A stretch of 6,093 bases of DNA. Origin: Kofleriaceae bacterium (GTDB lineage: Bacteria; Myxococcota_A; Polyangia; Haliangiales; Haliangiaceae). How positions within the stretch are numbered: position 1 is the first letter of the stretch; the number at the start of each line of letters is the position of its first letter. The notes under the pieces are model-generated. The model was not told the origin of the DNA. It worked only from the letters and a program-made list of their open reading frames with translations, and searched no databases. The DNA is taken from the NCBI GenBank assembly GCA_024642805.1, contig JAHEAK010000336.1, positions 1-6,093 of the forward strand, read 5' to 3'. Position numbers and translations under genes: made by a program. Positions 1 to 6,093 of the stretch are shown piece by piece.

Positions 1-177
1 CGCCTGATTCCGCGCCAGATTCCGCGCCTAGTCCCGCGCCTAGTCCCGCGCCTAGTCCCGCGCCTAGTCCCGCGCCTAGTCCCGCGCCCAGTCCCGCGCT
101 AGTCCCGCGCCTAGTCCCGCGCCTAGTCCCGCGCCCAGTCCCGCGCCCAGTTCCGCGCCCAGTTCCGCGCCTAGTCC
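1..177. repeat. 12-bp CTAG-rich tandem repeat array (minisatellite), runs off the left edge
   Basis: The consensus unit is CGCGCCTAGTCC on the + strand. I count one 10-base partial unit at 1-10 and 14 further units from 11 to 177, all in register except 95-105, which has lost one C and is 11 bases long. Six units are perfect between 23 and 129 apart from scattered variants. The others differ mainly by T-to-C in CTAG (giving CCAG at 83, 130, 142 and 154) and by GTCC-to-GTTC (142, 154). The two leftmost units are the most diverged (GATTC endings). Nine units keep CTAG, a tetranucleotide usually rare in bacterial genomes. The array stops abruptly at 177, just inside the 3' end of the minus-strand lipoprotein gene. 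Because 12 is a multiple of three it can be read as tetrapeptide repeats: APSP or PRLV on the + strand, GLGA on the minus strand. Its true length is unknown because it continues past the window. Confidence 0.95.
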
Positions 178-767
178 CGGCATCCGGGTTGCCCCCATCG
201 TCCGCTGCAGCTCACGATGGCCCATACAAGGGCGCCAGCCGCAATGACGCCCGTGGCGATCAAGGTACCCTTGGAAACTCCGTCGGCTGTGGGGTCGTCG
301 CTGCAGCTGGAGATCGAGAGGCAGGTGATGGAAGCGATGGTTCCGCTCAAAAGAATCACACTGGCGATGGAGGCAACCCCGGGGAACTCACGACTCTTTG
401 TGCTGCGCACGATGAGGTTCTGCTCACGCATGACAACCAATGGGCAGGATCGGGCCGAAGCTACATCTTCTAGGAATGGCGGGGTGTCGGGACACTGGTT
501 CATCAATTGGACGATGGCATAGCGCTTGTCGCCAAGGGCAAGCTCTTGCGAGGAGCGCACTCGCTCGAGAATGCGCCGCGGCCGCTGCCCGCCCTTGGTT
601 CTTGTCGCTTCGACTGTGGCCTCGCCGTTCCTTCGCAGAGCGGCAATTTCACGATGCAGAGCGGCGCCAGTAACCCGAACTTTCGCGTACTGCGCGCAGC
701 CGCTCAGCAGCAGGGCAATGACGAGGATCGGCACACAGGCTCGCACCCAGTGAGGATAGCAGCTCAC
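171..767 (-). CDS. Putative small lipoprotein with two C-terminal hydrophobic segments, function unknown
   Basis: The product is about 198 residues and I do not recognise its family. The N-terminus has a short n-region with His and Arg, a hydrophobic stretch (VPILVIALLL) and a lipobox LSGC with the lipidated Cys at residue 24. This predicts Sec export, signal peptidase II cleavage and envelope anchoring. The middle (about 25-130) is basic and soluble. Two hydrophobic stretches follow at about 131-152 and 167-186, separated by a Cys- and Asp-containing loop (SSCSDD), so the C-terminus may form a membrane hairpin. Mature Cys residues lie at 92, 108, 149, 155, 187 and 196. The frame stays open up to an ATG at 863, but that would put over 50 residues before the lipobox. 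I chose GTG at 767 because GGAG lies 6 bases upstream; GTG at 746 is an alternative that keeps the signal peptide. The TAG stop (173-171) lies in the first unit of the 12-bp repeat. The + strand frame across the same bases lacks comparable features. Confidence 0.72.
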   Translation of the reverse strand: MSCYPHWVRACVPILVIALLLSGCAQYAKVRVTGAALHREIAALRRNGEATVEATRTKGGQRPRRILERVRSSQELALGDKRYAIVQLMNQCPDTPPFLEDVASARSCPLVVMREQNLIVRSTKSREFPGVASIASVILLSGTIASITCLSISSCSDDPTADGVSKGTLIATGVIAAGALVWAIVSCSGRWGQPGCRD

Positions 768-773
768 GGGTCG

Positions 774-777
774 CTCC
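774..777 (-). promoter_or_regulatory. Ribosome binding site that decides the lipoprotein start
   Basis: GGAG on the minus strand sits 6 bases before the GTG at 767. Neither the ATG at 863 nor the GTG at 746 has a comparable purine-rich motif at normal spacing, so this site favours the 767 start. Confidence 0.5.
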
Positions 778-898
778 AGGCTCGGCCTACGATCCCGCTC
801 TTGCCTGGCCACTCGCCTGCACACCAAATGGGCGCAAGTCCTGGCTGGGCGTGCACCCGCCATTGCCGAGATGCGGCGGCGCTATCCAAAACTTTGCG

Positions 899-910
899 AT
901 AAGTTCTTAT
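899..910. promoter_or_regulatory. AT-rich inverted repeat upstream of the lipoprotein gene, possible operator or promoter element
   Basis: ATAAG and CTTAT arms separated by two bases form an almost perfect 12-bp palindrome in the only clearly AT-rich patch (about 886-913) of the intergenic region. On the minus strand, TTGGCG and GTTAAT with a 16-base spacer lie just before it; each matches the sigma-70 consensus at four of six positions, which is weak. The region between the exporter stop and the lipoprotein start must hold any separate promoter for the lipoprotein, so this patch is the best candidate. No function is proven. Confidence 0.25.
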
Positions 911-918
911 TAACGCCA

Positions 919-933
919 GCGCCGCAGCGGCGC
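919..933 (-). terminator. GC-rich hairpin just after the exporter stop, weak terminator or 3' stabiliser
   Basis: On the minus strand GCGCCGC, one T, then GCGGCGC form a 7-bp inverted repeat; in RNA this would be a 5-bp stem with a GCTGC loop. It begins 3 bases after the TAG of the ABC exporter. It is followed by GTTAATAAG rather than a true T-run, so efficient intrinsic termination is doubtful. It may instead protect the 3' end of the exporter message or give partial read-through into the lipoprotein gene. Confidence 0.35.
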
Positions 934-936
934 CAA

Positions 937-2697
937 CTAGCTCTCGATGAGCTGGTGCTCGACCAGGCGGCGATAGATCTGGCTCTGCGCCATGAGCTCG
1001 GCGTGGGTGCCCTGTTCGGCCACGATGCCGTCGGAGATGACACAAATGCGATCGGCATCCTGCACGGTGCTCAGTCGATGGGCGATGACCAGGGTGGTGC
1101 GTCCCTTCATCAACACATTGAGCGCTTGCTGCACGGCGGCTTCGCTCTCGGCGTCTAGGGAGCTGGTCGCTTCGTCTAGAATCAGGATACGTGGATCGGC
1201 GACCAAGGCCCTGGCAATAGCGATGCGCTGTTTCTGGCCGCCGCTGAGCTTGACGCCTCGCTCGCCAACAAGCGTGTCGTAGCCATCAGGGAAACTCTCA
1301 ATGAATCCCGATGCGTGGGCATCCTTGGCCGCCTGCTCGATGAGTGCTGTCGACAAATCGGGATTCGAATAGGCGATGTTGTCACGGATGCTGCCCGAGA
1401 AAAGCACGGGCTCCTGCGAGACGATGGCCATGGCATGACGCAGCTCGCTCAGACGCAGCTCGCGCACGTCGACGCCTTCGATGCACACGGATCCCGACTG
1501 CACGTCGTAGAAGCGAGGTACCAGCGACGCAATGGTGGTTTTGCCAGCTCCGGAGGGACCGACGAGTGCAACGACCTCACCGGGCGCCATCTCCAGCGAG
1601 ACGCCTGCCAAGACCGGGTCGTCAGTGCGAGAGGCATAGCGAAAGTGCACGTCTCGAAAGCTGACCGCGCCACCGCCAGCCGGCAATGCCTTGGCCACTT
1701 CGGGATCGCGAATCTCGGGGACGGTGTCGACCACGTCGTACAGGCGCTCGGTCGCGCCGGCGGCCTTGGCCAGCGAGCCGTACAAGCTGGCCACCGTTCC
1801 AAAGGCGCTCGCGACCATGGCGGTATAAATCAAAAAGGCTGTCAGCTCGCCCGCGGAGAGTCGGCCCTCGATGACGCCGCGCCCGCCTAGCAAGAGGATG
1901 ACGGCCAAGGCCGCGTAGGTGATGACGCTGACGCTTGCCATGAAGGAGGCGCGCCACTTGATGAGATTTACGGTCGAGTCGAAGGCCTTCTCCACATCGC
2001 TGCGATAGGCGGCCGCTTCGGCCTGTTCACGGGTGAAGGCCTGCACGGTGTTGATCGCGCCAATTGCCTCCTGCACCCGTCCAGAGGCATCCGCCAGGCG
2101 ATCTTGTACCGCCTTGGAGCGCTTGCGCAGCTTGCCGCCGAAGTACACGCTGCCGACCATGAAGGGCGGCACGATGGCCAGCATCACCAGGGTGAGACGC
2201 CAGTCGACGATGAACAAGAGCACGATGCCGCCCACGAGCTGCACCGCGTTGCGAACGGCCATGCTCAGCTGTGAGCCGATGACCTCTTCCAGGATGGCCA
2301 CGTCGGAAGCCAGACGCCCGACCAGCTCGCCGCTGCGGCGCTCGTGAAACCACGATACCGGCAAGAGCATGATGCGATCGAAGACCAGGCTGCGTAGATC
2401 GGAGACCGCCCGCACACCCAACCAGCTCATCAGATAGTGGCGCAGCCAGACGAAACCGGCGTGCAGGGCGAAGATGCCGCACAGCCAAAGCATGACCCGA
2501 TCGAGAGCGTCGGTACTGCCCTGCTTCATGCCCTGGTCGATGGCGAAGCGCGCCACTTGTGGATAGGCCAGAGACACGAAGGAGCCAAAGATGAGGCTTA
2601 GCGCGGCCAGGTAAAAGCGCCCACGATAGGGCCGGACCAGCTGCACCAGGCGCAACAGAACACCCAACTCACGACTTGCTTTGGCGCTCTCTGCCAT
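937..2697 (-). CDS. Type I ABC exporter half-transporter (ABCB/MsbA-like permease fused to ATPase)
   Basis: This 586-residue protein has the full-length single-chain layout of bacterial homodimeric ABC exporters. It should use ATP hydrolysis to move a substrate, often lipid, peptide or drug, out of the cytoplasmic membrane; the substrate cannot be read from sequence. The transmembrane domain has about six hydrophobic segments (roughly 28-46, 68-90, 141-162, 165-187, 251-271, 283-306). A coupling-loop region around 116-131 reads WFHERRSGELVGRLAS, typical of the family. The nucleotide-binding domain is intact: A-loop Tyr354, Walker A GPSGAGKT at 380-387, Q-loop Gln428, X-loop GERG at 478-481, signature LSGGQ at 484-488, Walker B ILILDE ending in catalytic Glu509, D-loop SSLD at 512-515 and H-loop His540. 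Both ATP sites of a homodimer should therefore be active. The ATG start gives the usual length of N-terminus before the first helix (RPYRGRF), although no clear Shine-Dalgarno precedes it. It lies 89 bases downstream of the kinase gene on the same strand. Confidence 0.95.
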   Translation of the reverse strand: MAESAKASRELGVLLRLVQLVRPYRGRFYLAALSLIFGSFVSLAYPQVARFAIDQGMKQGSTDALDRVMLWLCGIFALHAGFVWLRHYLMSWLGVRAVSDLRSLVFDRIMLLPVSWFHERRSGELVGRLASDVAILEEVIGSQLSMAVRNAVQLVGGIVLLFIVDWRLTLVMLAIVPPFMVGSVYFGGKLRKRSKAVQDRLADASGRVQEAIGAINTVQAFTREQAEAAAYRSDVEKAFDSTVNLIKWRASFMASVSVITYAALAVILLLGGRGVIEGRLSAGELTAFLIYTAMVASAFGTVASLYGSLAKAAGATERLYDVVDTVPEIRDPEVAKALPAGGGAVSFRDVHFRYASRTDDPVLAGVSLEMAPGEVVALVGPSGAGKTTIASLVPRFYDVQSGSVCIEGVDVRELRLSELRHAMAIVSQEPVLFSGSIRDNIAYSNPDLSTALIEQAAKDAHASGFIESFPDGYDTLVGERGVKLSGGQKQRIAIARALVADPRILILDEATSSLDAESEAAVQQALNVLMKGRTTLVIAHRLSTVQDADRICVISDGIVAEQGTHAELMAQSQIYRRLVEHQLIES

Positions 2698-2765
2698 CTG
2701 TGATGCAGCATACTGCCCGTTGCGCGGCTCGCCACCCGAGCTGCGCGCATTCCTCTAGGCAGGGC

Positions 2766-2786
2766 CCGATCGGCCACGATCGTGGC
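2766..2786. promoter_or_regulatory. Two adjacent GATC-centred palindromes between the kinase and exporter genes
   Basis: CCGATCGG (2766-2773) and the perfect 14-base palindrome GCCACGATCGTGGC (2773-2786) share one base and begin directly after the kinase stop codon. The longer one could fold in RNA as a 5-bp stem with a GATC loop, but there is no T-run, so it is not a convincing terminator. It could be a protein binding site controlling the exporter, or a mild 3' structure. The remaining gap (2698-2765) shows no convincing promoter. Confidence 0.3.
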
Positions 2787-5700
2787 TCAGCGAGATGCCT
2801 GCCAGAGTCGCAATCGCTCGGCAAACTCGAGCTCGGCCTTGCCCTCGCCGCTGCGGGCGGCCAGCGACTCGATGATCGACTCGGCTTCGCTGTGCTGGCT
2901 CAATTTCCAGAGCGCGCGCGCCAGTGCAAAGCGATCTTCGGCCTGCGCAAGCGAGTCATCATCGCCGCGCCCTTCGATCGCCTTGCGCAGCAGGCGCAGT
3001 GCCTTCTTCGCAGTACCCATGCTTTCGTAGAGGCGACCGAGCTCGGACTCCACCCCAATGGTCAGGGCGTGCGAGTCGCCGACGGCCTGTTGGTAGATGG
3101 CAAGGGCGCGCGCGTAGTGGGCGATGGCTTGCTCGTCGTTGCCAAGGCCCTTGTAGACCGAAGCAAGCGTCACGATGGAGCTCGCCTGTCGCGGGTGATC
3201 GATTCCGTAGAGTCGCCCCTTCATGTCGACGGCCGCCTGCACGTAGCTCAGGGCCTCGGCGTAATTGCCCTCGAGCTCCAAGGACTCACCGAGGTTGTTG
3301 AGGGCCATGGCGCGGTCGGGGTGATCCTCCGTGAAGCTCTTCTCCGTGCGAACTAGCACCTCGCGAAAGGTCTTGGTCGCCAGCGCGTTCTCCCCGTTGC
3401 CGGCGTAGACGATGGCGAGATTCATCATAGCCTTGGTCACACTCGGATGGTCGGCTTCCATGCTGACCTGGCCGACGCGAATGGCGCGCTCGAAGATCTT
3501 CTTGGCTTCGGCCATGTCGCCCTGCCGACGTACGATGTTGCCAAGGTTGATGAGCACGGTGACGAGGTCGCGGTTCTCTGGCCCGTAGTTGCTTTCGATG
3601 GCGTGCAAGCTTTGATCGAGAGCGGCGCGCGCGCCTTCTATGTCGCCCATGTCCTTGAGGACCACGGCCAGGTTGTTGAGCACGTACAGGTTCTCTGGGT
3701 GATCTTTGCCCAGTGATGATTCGATGTGGGCCAGGGCCAATCGATAGTAGTCGACCGCCTCGGCCTGCTTGAAGTCTGCGGCCATGGCCTCGCCGAGGCT
3801 TGCCAGGAGGCGAGCCAGCTCGGGCTTGGATGCATGCTCCTGATAGCGGGGCAGCGCCTCACGCAGTCGGGCGATGGCCTCTGCGGTCTTGCCCTCGCGC
3901 AGTAGAATAGTGGCAAAGGCTTTGTCGATGCTGGCCATCTCGAAGGCGCCCGCCTGGCCGCGCAAGAGCGACAATCTGGCCAGCTCGCCCATCCGATGAG
4001 CCTCAGAATAGTTCTCACGCTCGACGCCGTACAAATGCATCAGTGCCAGCCAGGCGCGCGCTACCAATAGGTCGTCGGCGGCCGTCGTGCCTTGTTCGAT
4101 CGCAGCTTGTAGCGCCGCCTCCGCTTCCTCGAGGTGGCCCAGATCGGCGCGCGCCTTGCCGAGCAGCAAATTGGCCTTGGCCAGGCTTGGCGCATAGCCT
4201 GCGCCCAGCTCGAGTTTGTCACGCAGAAGGCTCTCGCTGGCGGCCTGCTGGCCAAGGTCGAAGAGCGCTTGGGCAGCGTCGATGCTGGTTTCGAGACTGG
4301 CAATGCTGGCCTGCTGCGCCCGATCGTCTGGCATCGCAACCGGGCTGCTAGACAGCAGTTGCGAGGTGCACGCTTCGAGCGCGGGCAAATCGCTCGCCAC
4401 GGTGAGTGCGGTATCGAGAATCTCCACGCGCTGCGCTTGCGCCACATGGCCCAAGAACTCCCGGAGGTAGTTGAGTCGCTGGTCGAGGCACAACATGCGT
4501 TGATCGAGCATCTGATCGCTCTGCTCGCCAAAGAGATGCGTGGCCTCGCAAACGCGCGTGCGAACAGAGACCCAGTCCTGCGCGTAGCCGTCGACAGATT
4601 GCGCCAGCAGTGCAAAACGGCCCGCCCGCGACTTGCTTGCGAAAGTTGCTTCGAGTCGCTGGCGGGCGGCGGCGTCCCAAATTCCTGCAAGCTTGTCCGC
4701 TTGTCGCTGGCAGGGGTTGTTAGCGGCGCTCGACTGCAAGCCGTACGCGGCCAATGCGGCGCCAAGTGTGATGGCCCCGCCGACGGCCAGCCACTTGCGA
4801 CGCTGGCCCGCTCGATCGCGCTGCAAGAGCGACAAGAGCGCTGGCATCGATGCGTGGCGCTGGGCAGGATCGACGGCCATGCCCTTGCGCAAGATCGCGT
4901 ACAACCATCGCGGCGCACTGGCGGTGGTCGGCGGCGGCTTGAGATGGCCAGCCAAAACCTCGGCCCGTAGCGACTTGTAGTCTTTGCCTTCGAAGGGCTG
5001 GCGCTGGTAGAGAGCCCAATAAAGGGCAACGCAGAAGGCAAATTGATCACTTGCCGGGGTCGCCTCCTTGCCCAGATGTTGTTCGGGCGCCATGTACAAC
5101 GCGGTTCCCATGAGCGCGCCCGCGCGGGTAATGTCTAGGTTGTCGGAGGACTGTGGCGCTGTTTCGAACTCCGTGGAAGCGGCACGCTCGGCCAGGTTCG
5201 AAATAGAGACCAGGCCGAAGTCGGCGACGCGCACCTCGCCATTCTTGCTGACCAGAACGTTGTCTGGCTTGATGTCGCGATGCACCAGACCGACTGCGTG
5301 AGCAGCTGCCAGCCCTTGCCCTGCCTGCACGAAGCACTCGACGATGGCAGACCAGCTGCGGGTCTCCTCGGCCAGCCAGGTGCGCAAGTTGCCCTCGACG
5401 AACTGCATGGCGATGAAGACCTGGCCATCCAGCATGCCGATGTCATGCACCGACACGACGTTTGCGTGATCGACGCGGGCCATGGCGCGCGCCTCACGCA
5501 AGAGGCGAGCTTGTGCCTCTTTGCCGCCTGCGGAACCAAAGACATCGGGCTTTAAGATCTTGACCGCCAGACGGCGCTTGAGCTCTGGATCATAGGCAGC
5601 GACAACGATGCCGAAGGCGCCCTCCCCGAGTGTCTTGCCGATTTCGAGTCGTCCCAGGCGCTCGCCTTCGCGTACTGCTCGATGCGCCTGCCCTTGCCCG

Positions 5701-5897
5701 CCACCCTCGCTAGCCAGGGTCGGTGCGTCGGCGAGTGCGAGCTCGTCTGGCCTTCGATGCGATCCTTTGGCGAGCTCTGTCGGCTCGTCGACGATGCCCT
5801 CCCCGGTGCTTTCGATCGTCGCCGTCAGGGTCTTGCCCGTGCCGTCGACTTCCGTCTCGGCTTCGGGGCTGTGATGGGGCTCTTTAGCGTTGCCCAT
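2787..5897 (-). CDS. Transmembrane Hanks-type Ser/Thr protein kinase with C-terminal TPR array
   Basis: The 1036-residue product should phosphorylate Ser/Thr residues of unknown cytoplasmic targets. Residues 1-82 are polar, acidic and probably disordered. The kinase domain spans about 83-355: glycine loop GEGAFG at 91-96, AVK with Lys113, an alpha-C Glu near 135, HRDIKPDN at 206-213 (catalytic Asp208), DFG at 226-228 and APE at 270-272. All catalytic residues are present. The DFG-APE segment is long (about 42 residues) and Ser/Thr-rich, offering autophosphorylation sites. A basic stretch (QRRK) precedes one membrane helix at about 368-388. A linker with four Cys (396, 450, 470, 510) follows, then roughly a dozen TPRs from about 535 to the end, with a 42-residue period and recurrent DHP motifs, like kinesin-light-chain TPRs. 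These probably bind protein partners outside the cytoplasm. The frame is open to a TTG at 6035, but that lies in the terminator of the upstream gene; ATG at 5897 has GAGG nearby. The exporter gene follows by 89 bases. Confidence 0.95.
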   Translation of the reverse strand: MGNAKEPHHSPEAETEVDGTGKTLTATIESTGEGIVDEPTELAKGSHRRPDELALADAPTLASEGGGQGQAHRAVREGERLGRLEIGKTLGEGAFGIVVAAYDPELKRRLAVKILKPDVFGSAGGKEAQARLLREARAMARVDHANVVSVHDIGMLDGQVFIAMQFVEGNLRTWLAEETRSWSAIVECFVQAGQGLAAAHAVGLVHRDIKPDNVLVSKNGEVRVADFGLVSISNLAERAASTEFETAPQSSDNLDITRAGALMGTALYMAPEQHLGKEATPASDQFAFCVALYWALYQRQPFEGKDYKSLRAEVLAGHLKPPPTTASAPRWLYAILRKGMAVDPAQRHASMPALLSLLQRDRAGQRRKWLAVGGAITLGAALAAYGLQSSAANNPCQRQADKLAGIWDAAARQRLEATFASKSRAGRFALLAQSVDGYAQDWVSVRTRVCEATHLFGEQSDQMLDQRMLCLDQRLNYLREFLGHVAQAQRVEILDTALTVASDLPALEACTSQLLSSSPVAMPDDRAQQASIASLETSIDAAQALFDLGQQAASESLLRDKLELGAGYAPSLAKANLLLGKARADLGHLEEAEAALQAAIEQGTTAADDLLVARAWLALMHLYGVERENYSEAHRMGELARLSLLRGQAGAFEMASIDKAFATILLREGKTAEAIARLREALPRYQEHASKPELARLLASLGEAMAADFKQAEAVDYYRLALAHIESSLGKDHPENLYVLNNLAVVLKDMGDIEGARAALDQSLHAIESNYGPENRDLVTVLINLGNIVRRQGDMAEAKKIFERAIRVGQVSMEADHPSVTKAMMNLAIVYAGNGENALATKTFREVLVRTEKSFTEDHPDRAMALNNLGESLELEGNYAEALSYVQAAVDMKGRLYGIDHPRQASSIVTLASVYKGLGNDEQAIAHYARALAIYQQAVGDSHALTIGVESELGRLYESMGTAKKALRLLRKAIEGRGDDDSLAQAEDRFALARALWKLSQHSEAESIIESLAARSGEGKAELEFAERLRLWQASR

Positions 5898-5901
5898 GGA
5901 G

Positions 5902-5905
5902 CCTC
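5902..5905 (-). promoter_or_regulatory. Ribosome binding site supporting the kinase start at 5897
   Basis: GAGG on the minus strand sits 4 bases before ATG 5897, within AGGCGAGG. The spacing is slightly short, but no better site serves the upstream TTG at 6035, whose preceding bases are the T-run of a terminator. Confidence 0.45.
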
Positions 5906-5956
5906 GCCTGGGTGTGTGCAGCCTCGAGCTTCCACCTACGAGCTGGGTGTGTCGCG

Positions 5957-5979
5957 CCGTGCACGGTATGAGTGTACCG
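5957..5979. promoter_or_regulatory. Overlapping palindromes in the kinase leader, possible promoter/operator
   Basis: The kinase must have its own promoter between the terminator at 6034 and its start, because transcription from upstream should end there. In this leader the palindrome CCGTGCACGG (5957-5966) overlaps an inverted repeat with arms CGGTA and TACCG separated by six bases (5964-5979). The second covers TACACT on the minus strand (5976-5971), a four-of-six match to a -10 box, with GCGACA 19 bases upstream as a weak -35. The nested symmetry suggests a regulator-binding site, but the promoter match itself is poor. Confidence 0.25.
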
Positions 5980-6033
5980 GAATCCGAGCCGAGCTTGTCG
6001 CTGTTCCCGACCTGGGGGGCGAGCACGCAGCCC

Positions 6034-6069
6034 AAAAAAAAATGGCCGCAATCGCTGGATTGCGGCCAT
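6034..6069 (-). terminator. Strong intrinsic terminator of an upstream minus-strand gene
   Basis: Arms ATGGCCGCAATC (6042-6053) and GATTGCGGCCAT (6058-6069) are perfectly complementary over 12 bp with a four-base loop. Read on the minus strand, the stem runs into nine T residues (6042-6034), a textbook Rho-independent terminator. There is no T-run on the other side, so it acts for leftward transcription only. It marks the end of a gene lying to the right of the window; a TGA at 6083-6081 in one minus frame could be that gene's stop, but only three codons of it would be visible, so I do not annotate it. It also insulates the kinase gene from upstream transcription. Confidence 0.9.
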
Positions 6070-6093
6070 CTTCACAGGCCTCATCGGGCCCGC

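Noticed and set aside
1..177. CRISPR array
   Set aside because: The repeats are 12 bases long and directly abutting, with no unique spacers.
189..473. + strand open frame across the lipoprotein gene
   Set aside because: It has no signal, domain or ribosome binding site, and the opposite strand has a clear lipobox and signal peptide. It is retained only as the possible read-through of a gene from the left.
171..863. Lipoprotein start at ATG 863
   Set aside because: It places 55 Arg-rich residues before the lipobox, atypical for a lipoprotein signal peptide, and has no ribosome binding site.
2600..2750. Small leader peptide starting at ATG 2750 after GAGGA
   Set aside because: GAGGA abuts the ATG with no spacing, and the short frame overlaps the exporter start out of frame, giving an unremarkable Trp/Cys-rich peptide.
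2676..3356. 226-residue + strand frame opposite the kinase C-terminus
   Set aside because: It mirrors the TPR coding sequence and crosses the kinase-exporter gap; no motif or start signal supports it.
4134..4970. 278-residue + strand frame opposite the kinase gene
   Set aside because: It is antisense to the membrane segment, Cys-containing linker and first TPRs of the kinase, and has no recognisable motif of its own.
4061..5050. 329-residue minus-strand frame inside the kinase gene
   Set aside because: It is an out-of-frame shadow of the kinase gene, rich in Arg, Ser and Pro with no domain pattern, as expected in high-GC DNA.
5898..6035. Longer kinase N-terminus from TTG at 6035
   Set aside because: The TTG lies in the T-run of a strong terminator and lacks a Shine-Dalgarno; ATG 5897 with GAGG is preferable.

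Overview
The window looks like chromosomal DNA of a high-GC member of the Myxococcota (myxobacteria). The main reason is the large gene on the right: a Hanks-type Ser/Thr kinase joined through one membrane segment to a Cys-containing linker and a long TPR array, an architecture that is strongly expanded in that phylum. The organism assignment is inference from architecture and composition, not from a marker gene.

All three genes I accept lie on the minus strand and read right to left. At the right edge (6034-6069) a strong intrinsic terminator closes an unseen minus-strand gene beyond the window. A leader of about 130 bases follows, with overlapping palindromes near a weak promoter candidate. 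Next come the kinase/TPR gene (5897-2787), an 89-base gap with two GATC-centred palindromes, and a type I (ABCB/MsbA-like) ABC exporter half-transporter (2697-937). An intergenic stretch with a GC hairpin and an AT-rich inverted repeat leads to a small putative lipoprotein gene of unknown function (767-171). The left 177 bases are a tandem array of a 12-bp unit rich in the rare tetranucleotide CTAG, and the stop codon of the lipoprotein gene lies inside the first unit of that array.

How the genes might work together is uncertain. The kinase probably has a cytoplasmic catalytic domain and an external TPR domain. The ABC protein should be a homodimeric exporter of unknown substrate. The lipoprotein is a short envelope protein. 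Shared orientation and modest gaps would allow co-transcription of the kinase and exporter, but nothing in the sequence proves a functional link. I found no RNA gene, insertion sequence, CRISPR array or recognisable new defence or biosynthetic system. The most unusual element is the minisatellite and its overlap with a gene end.
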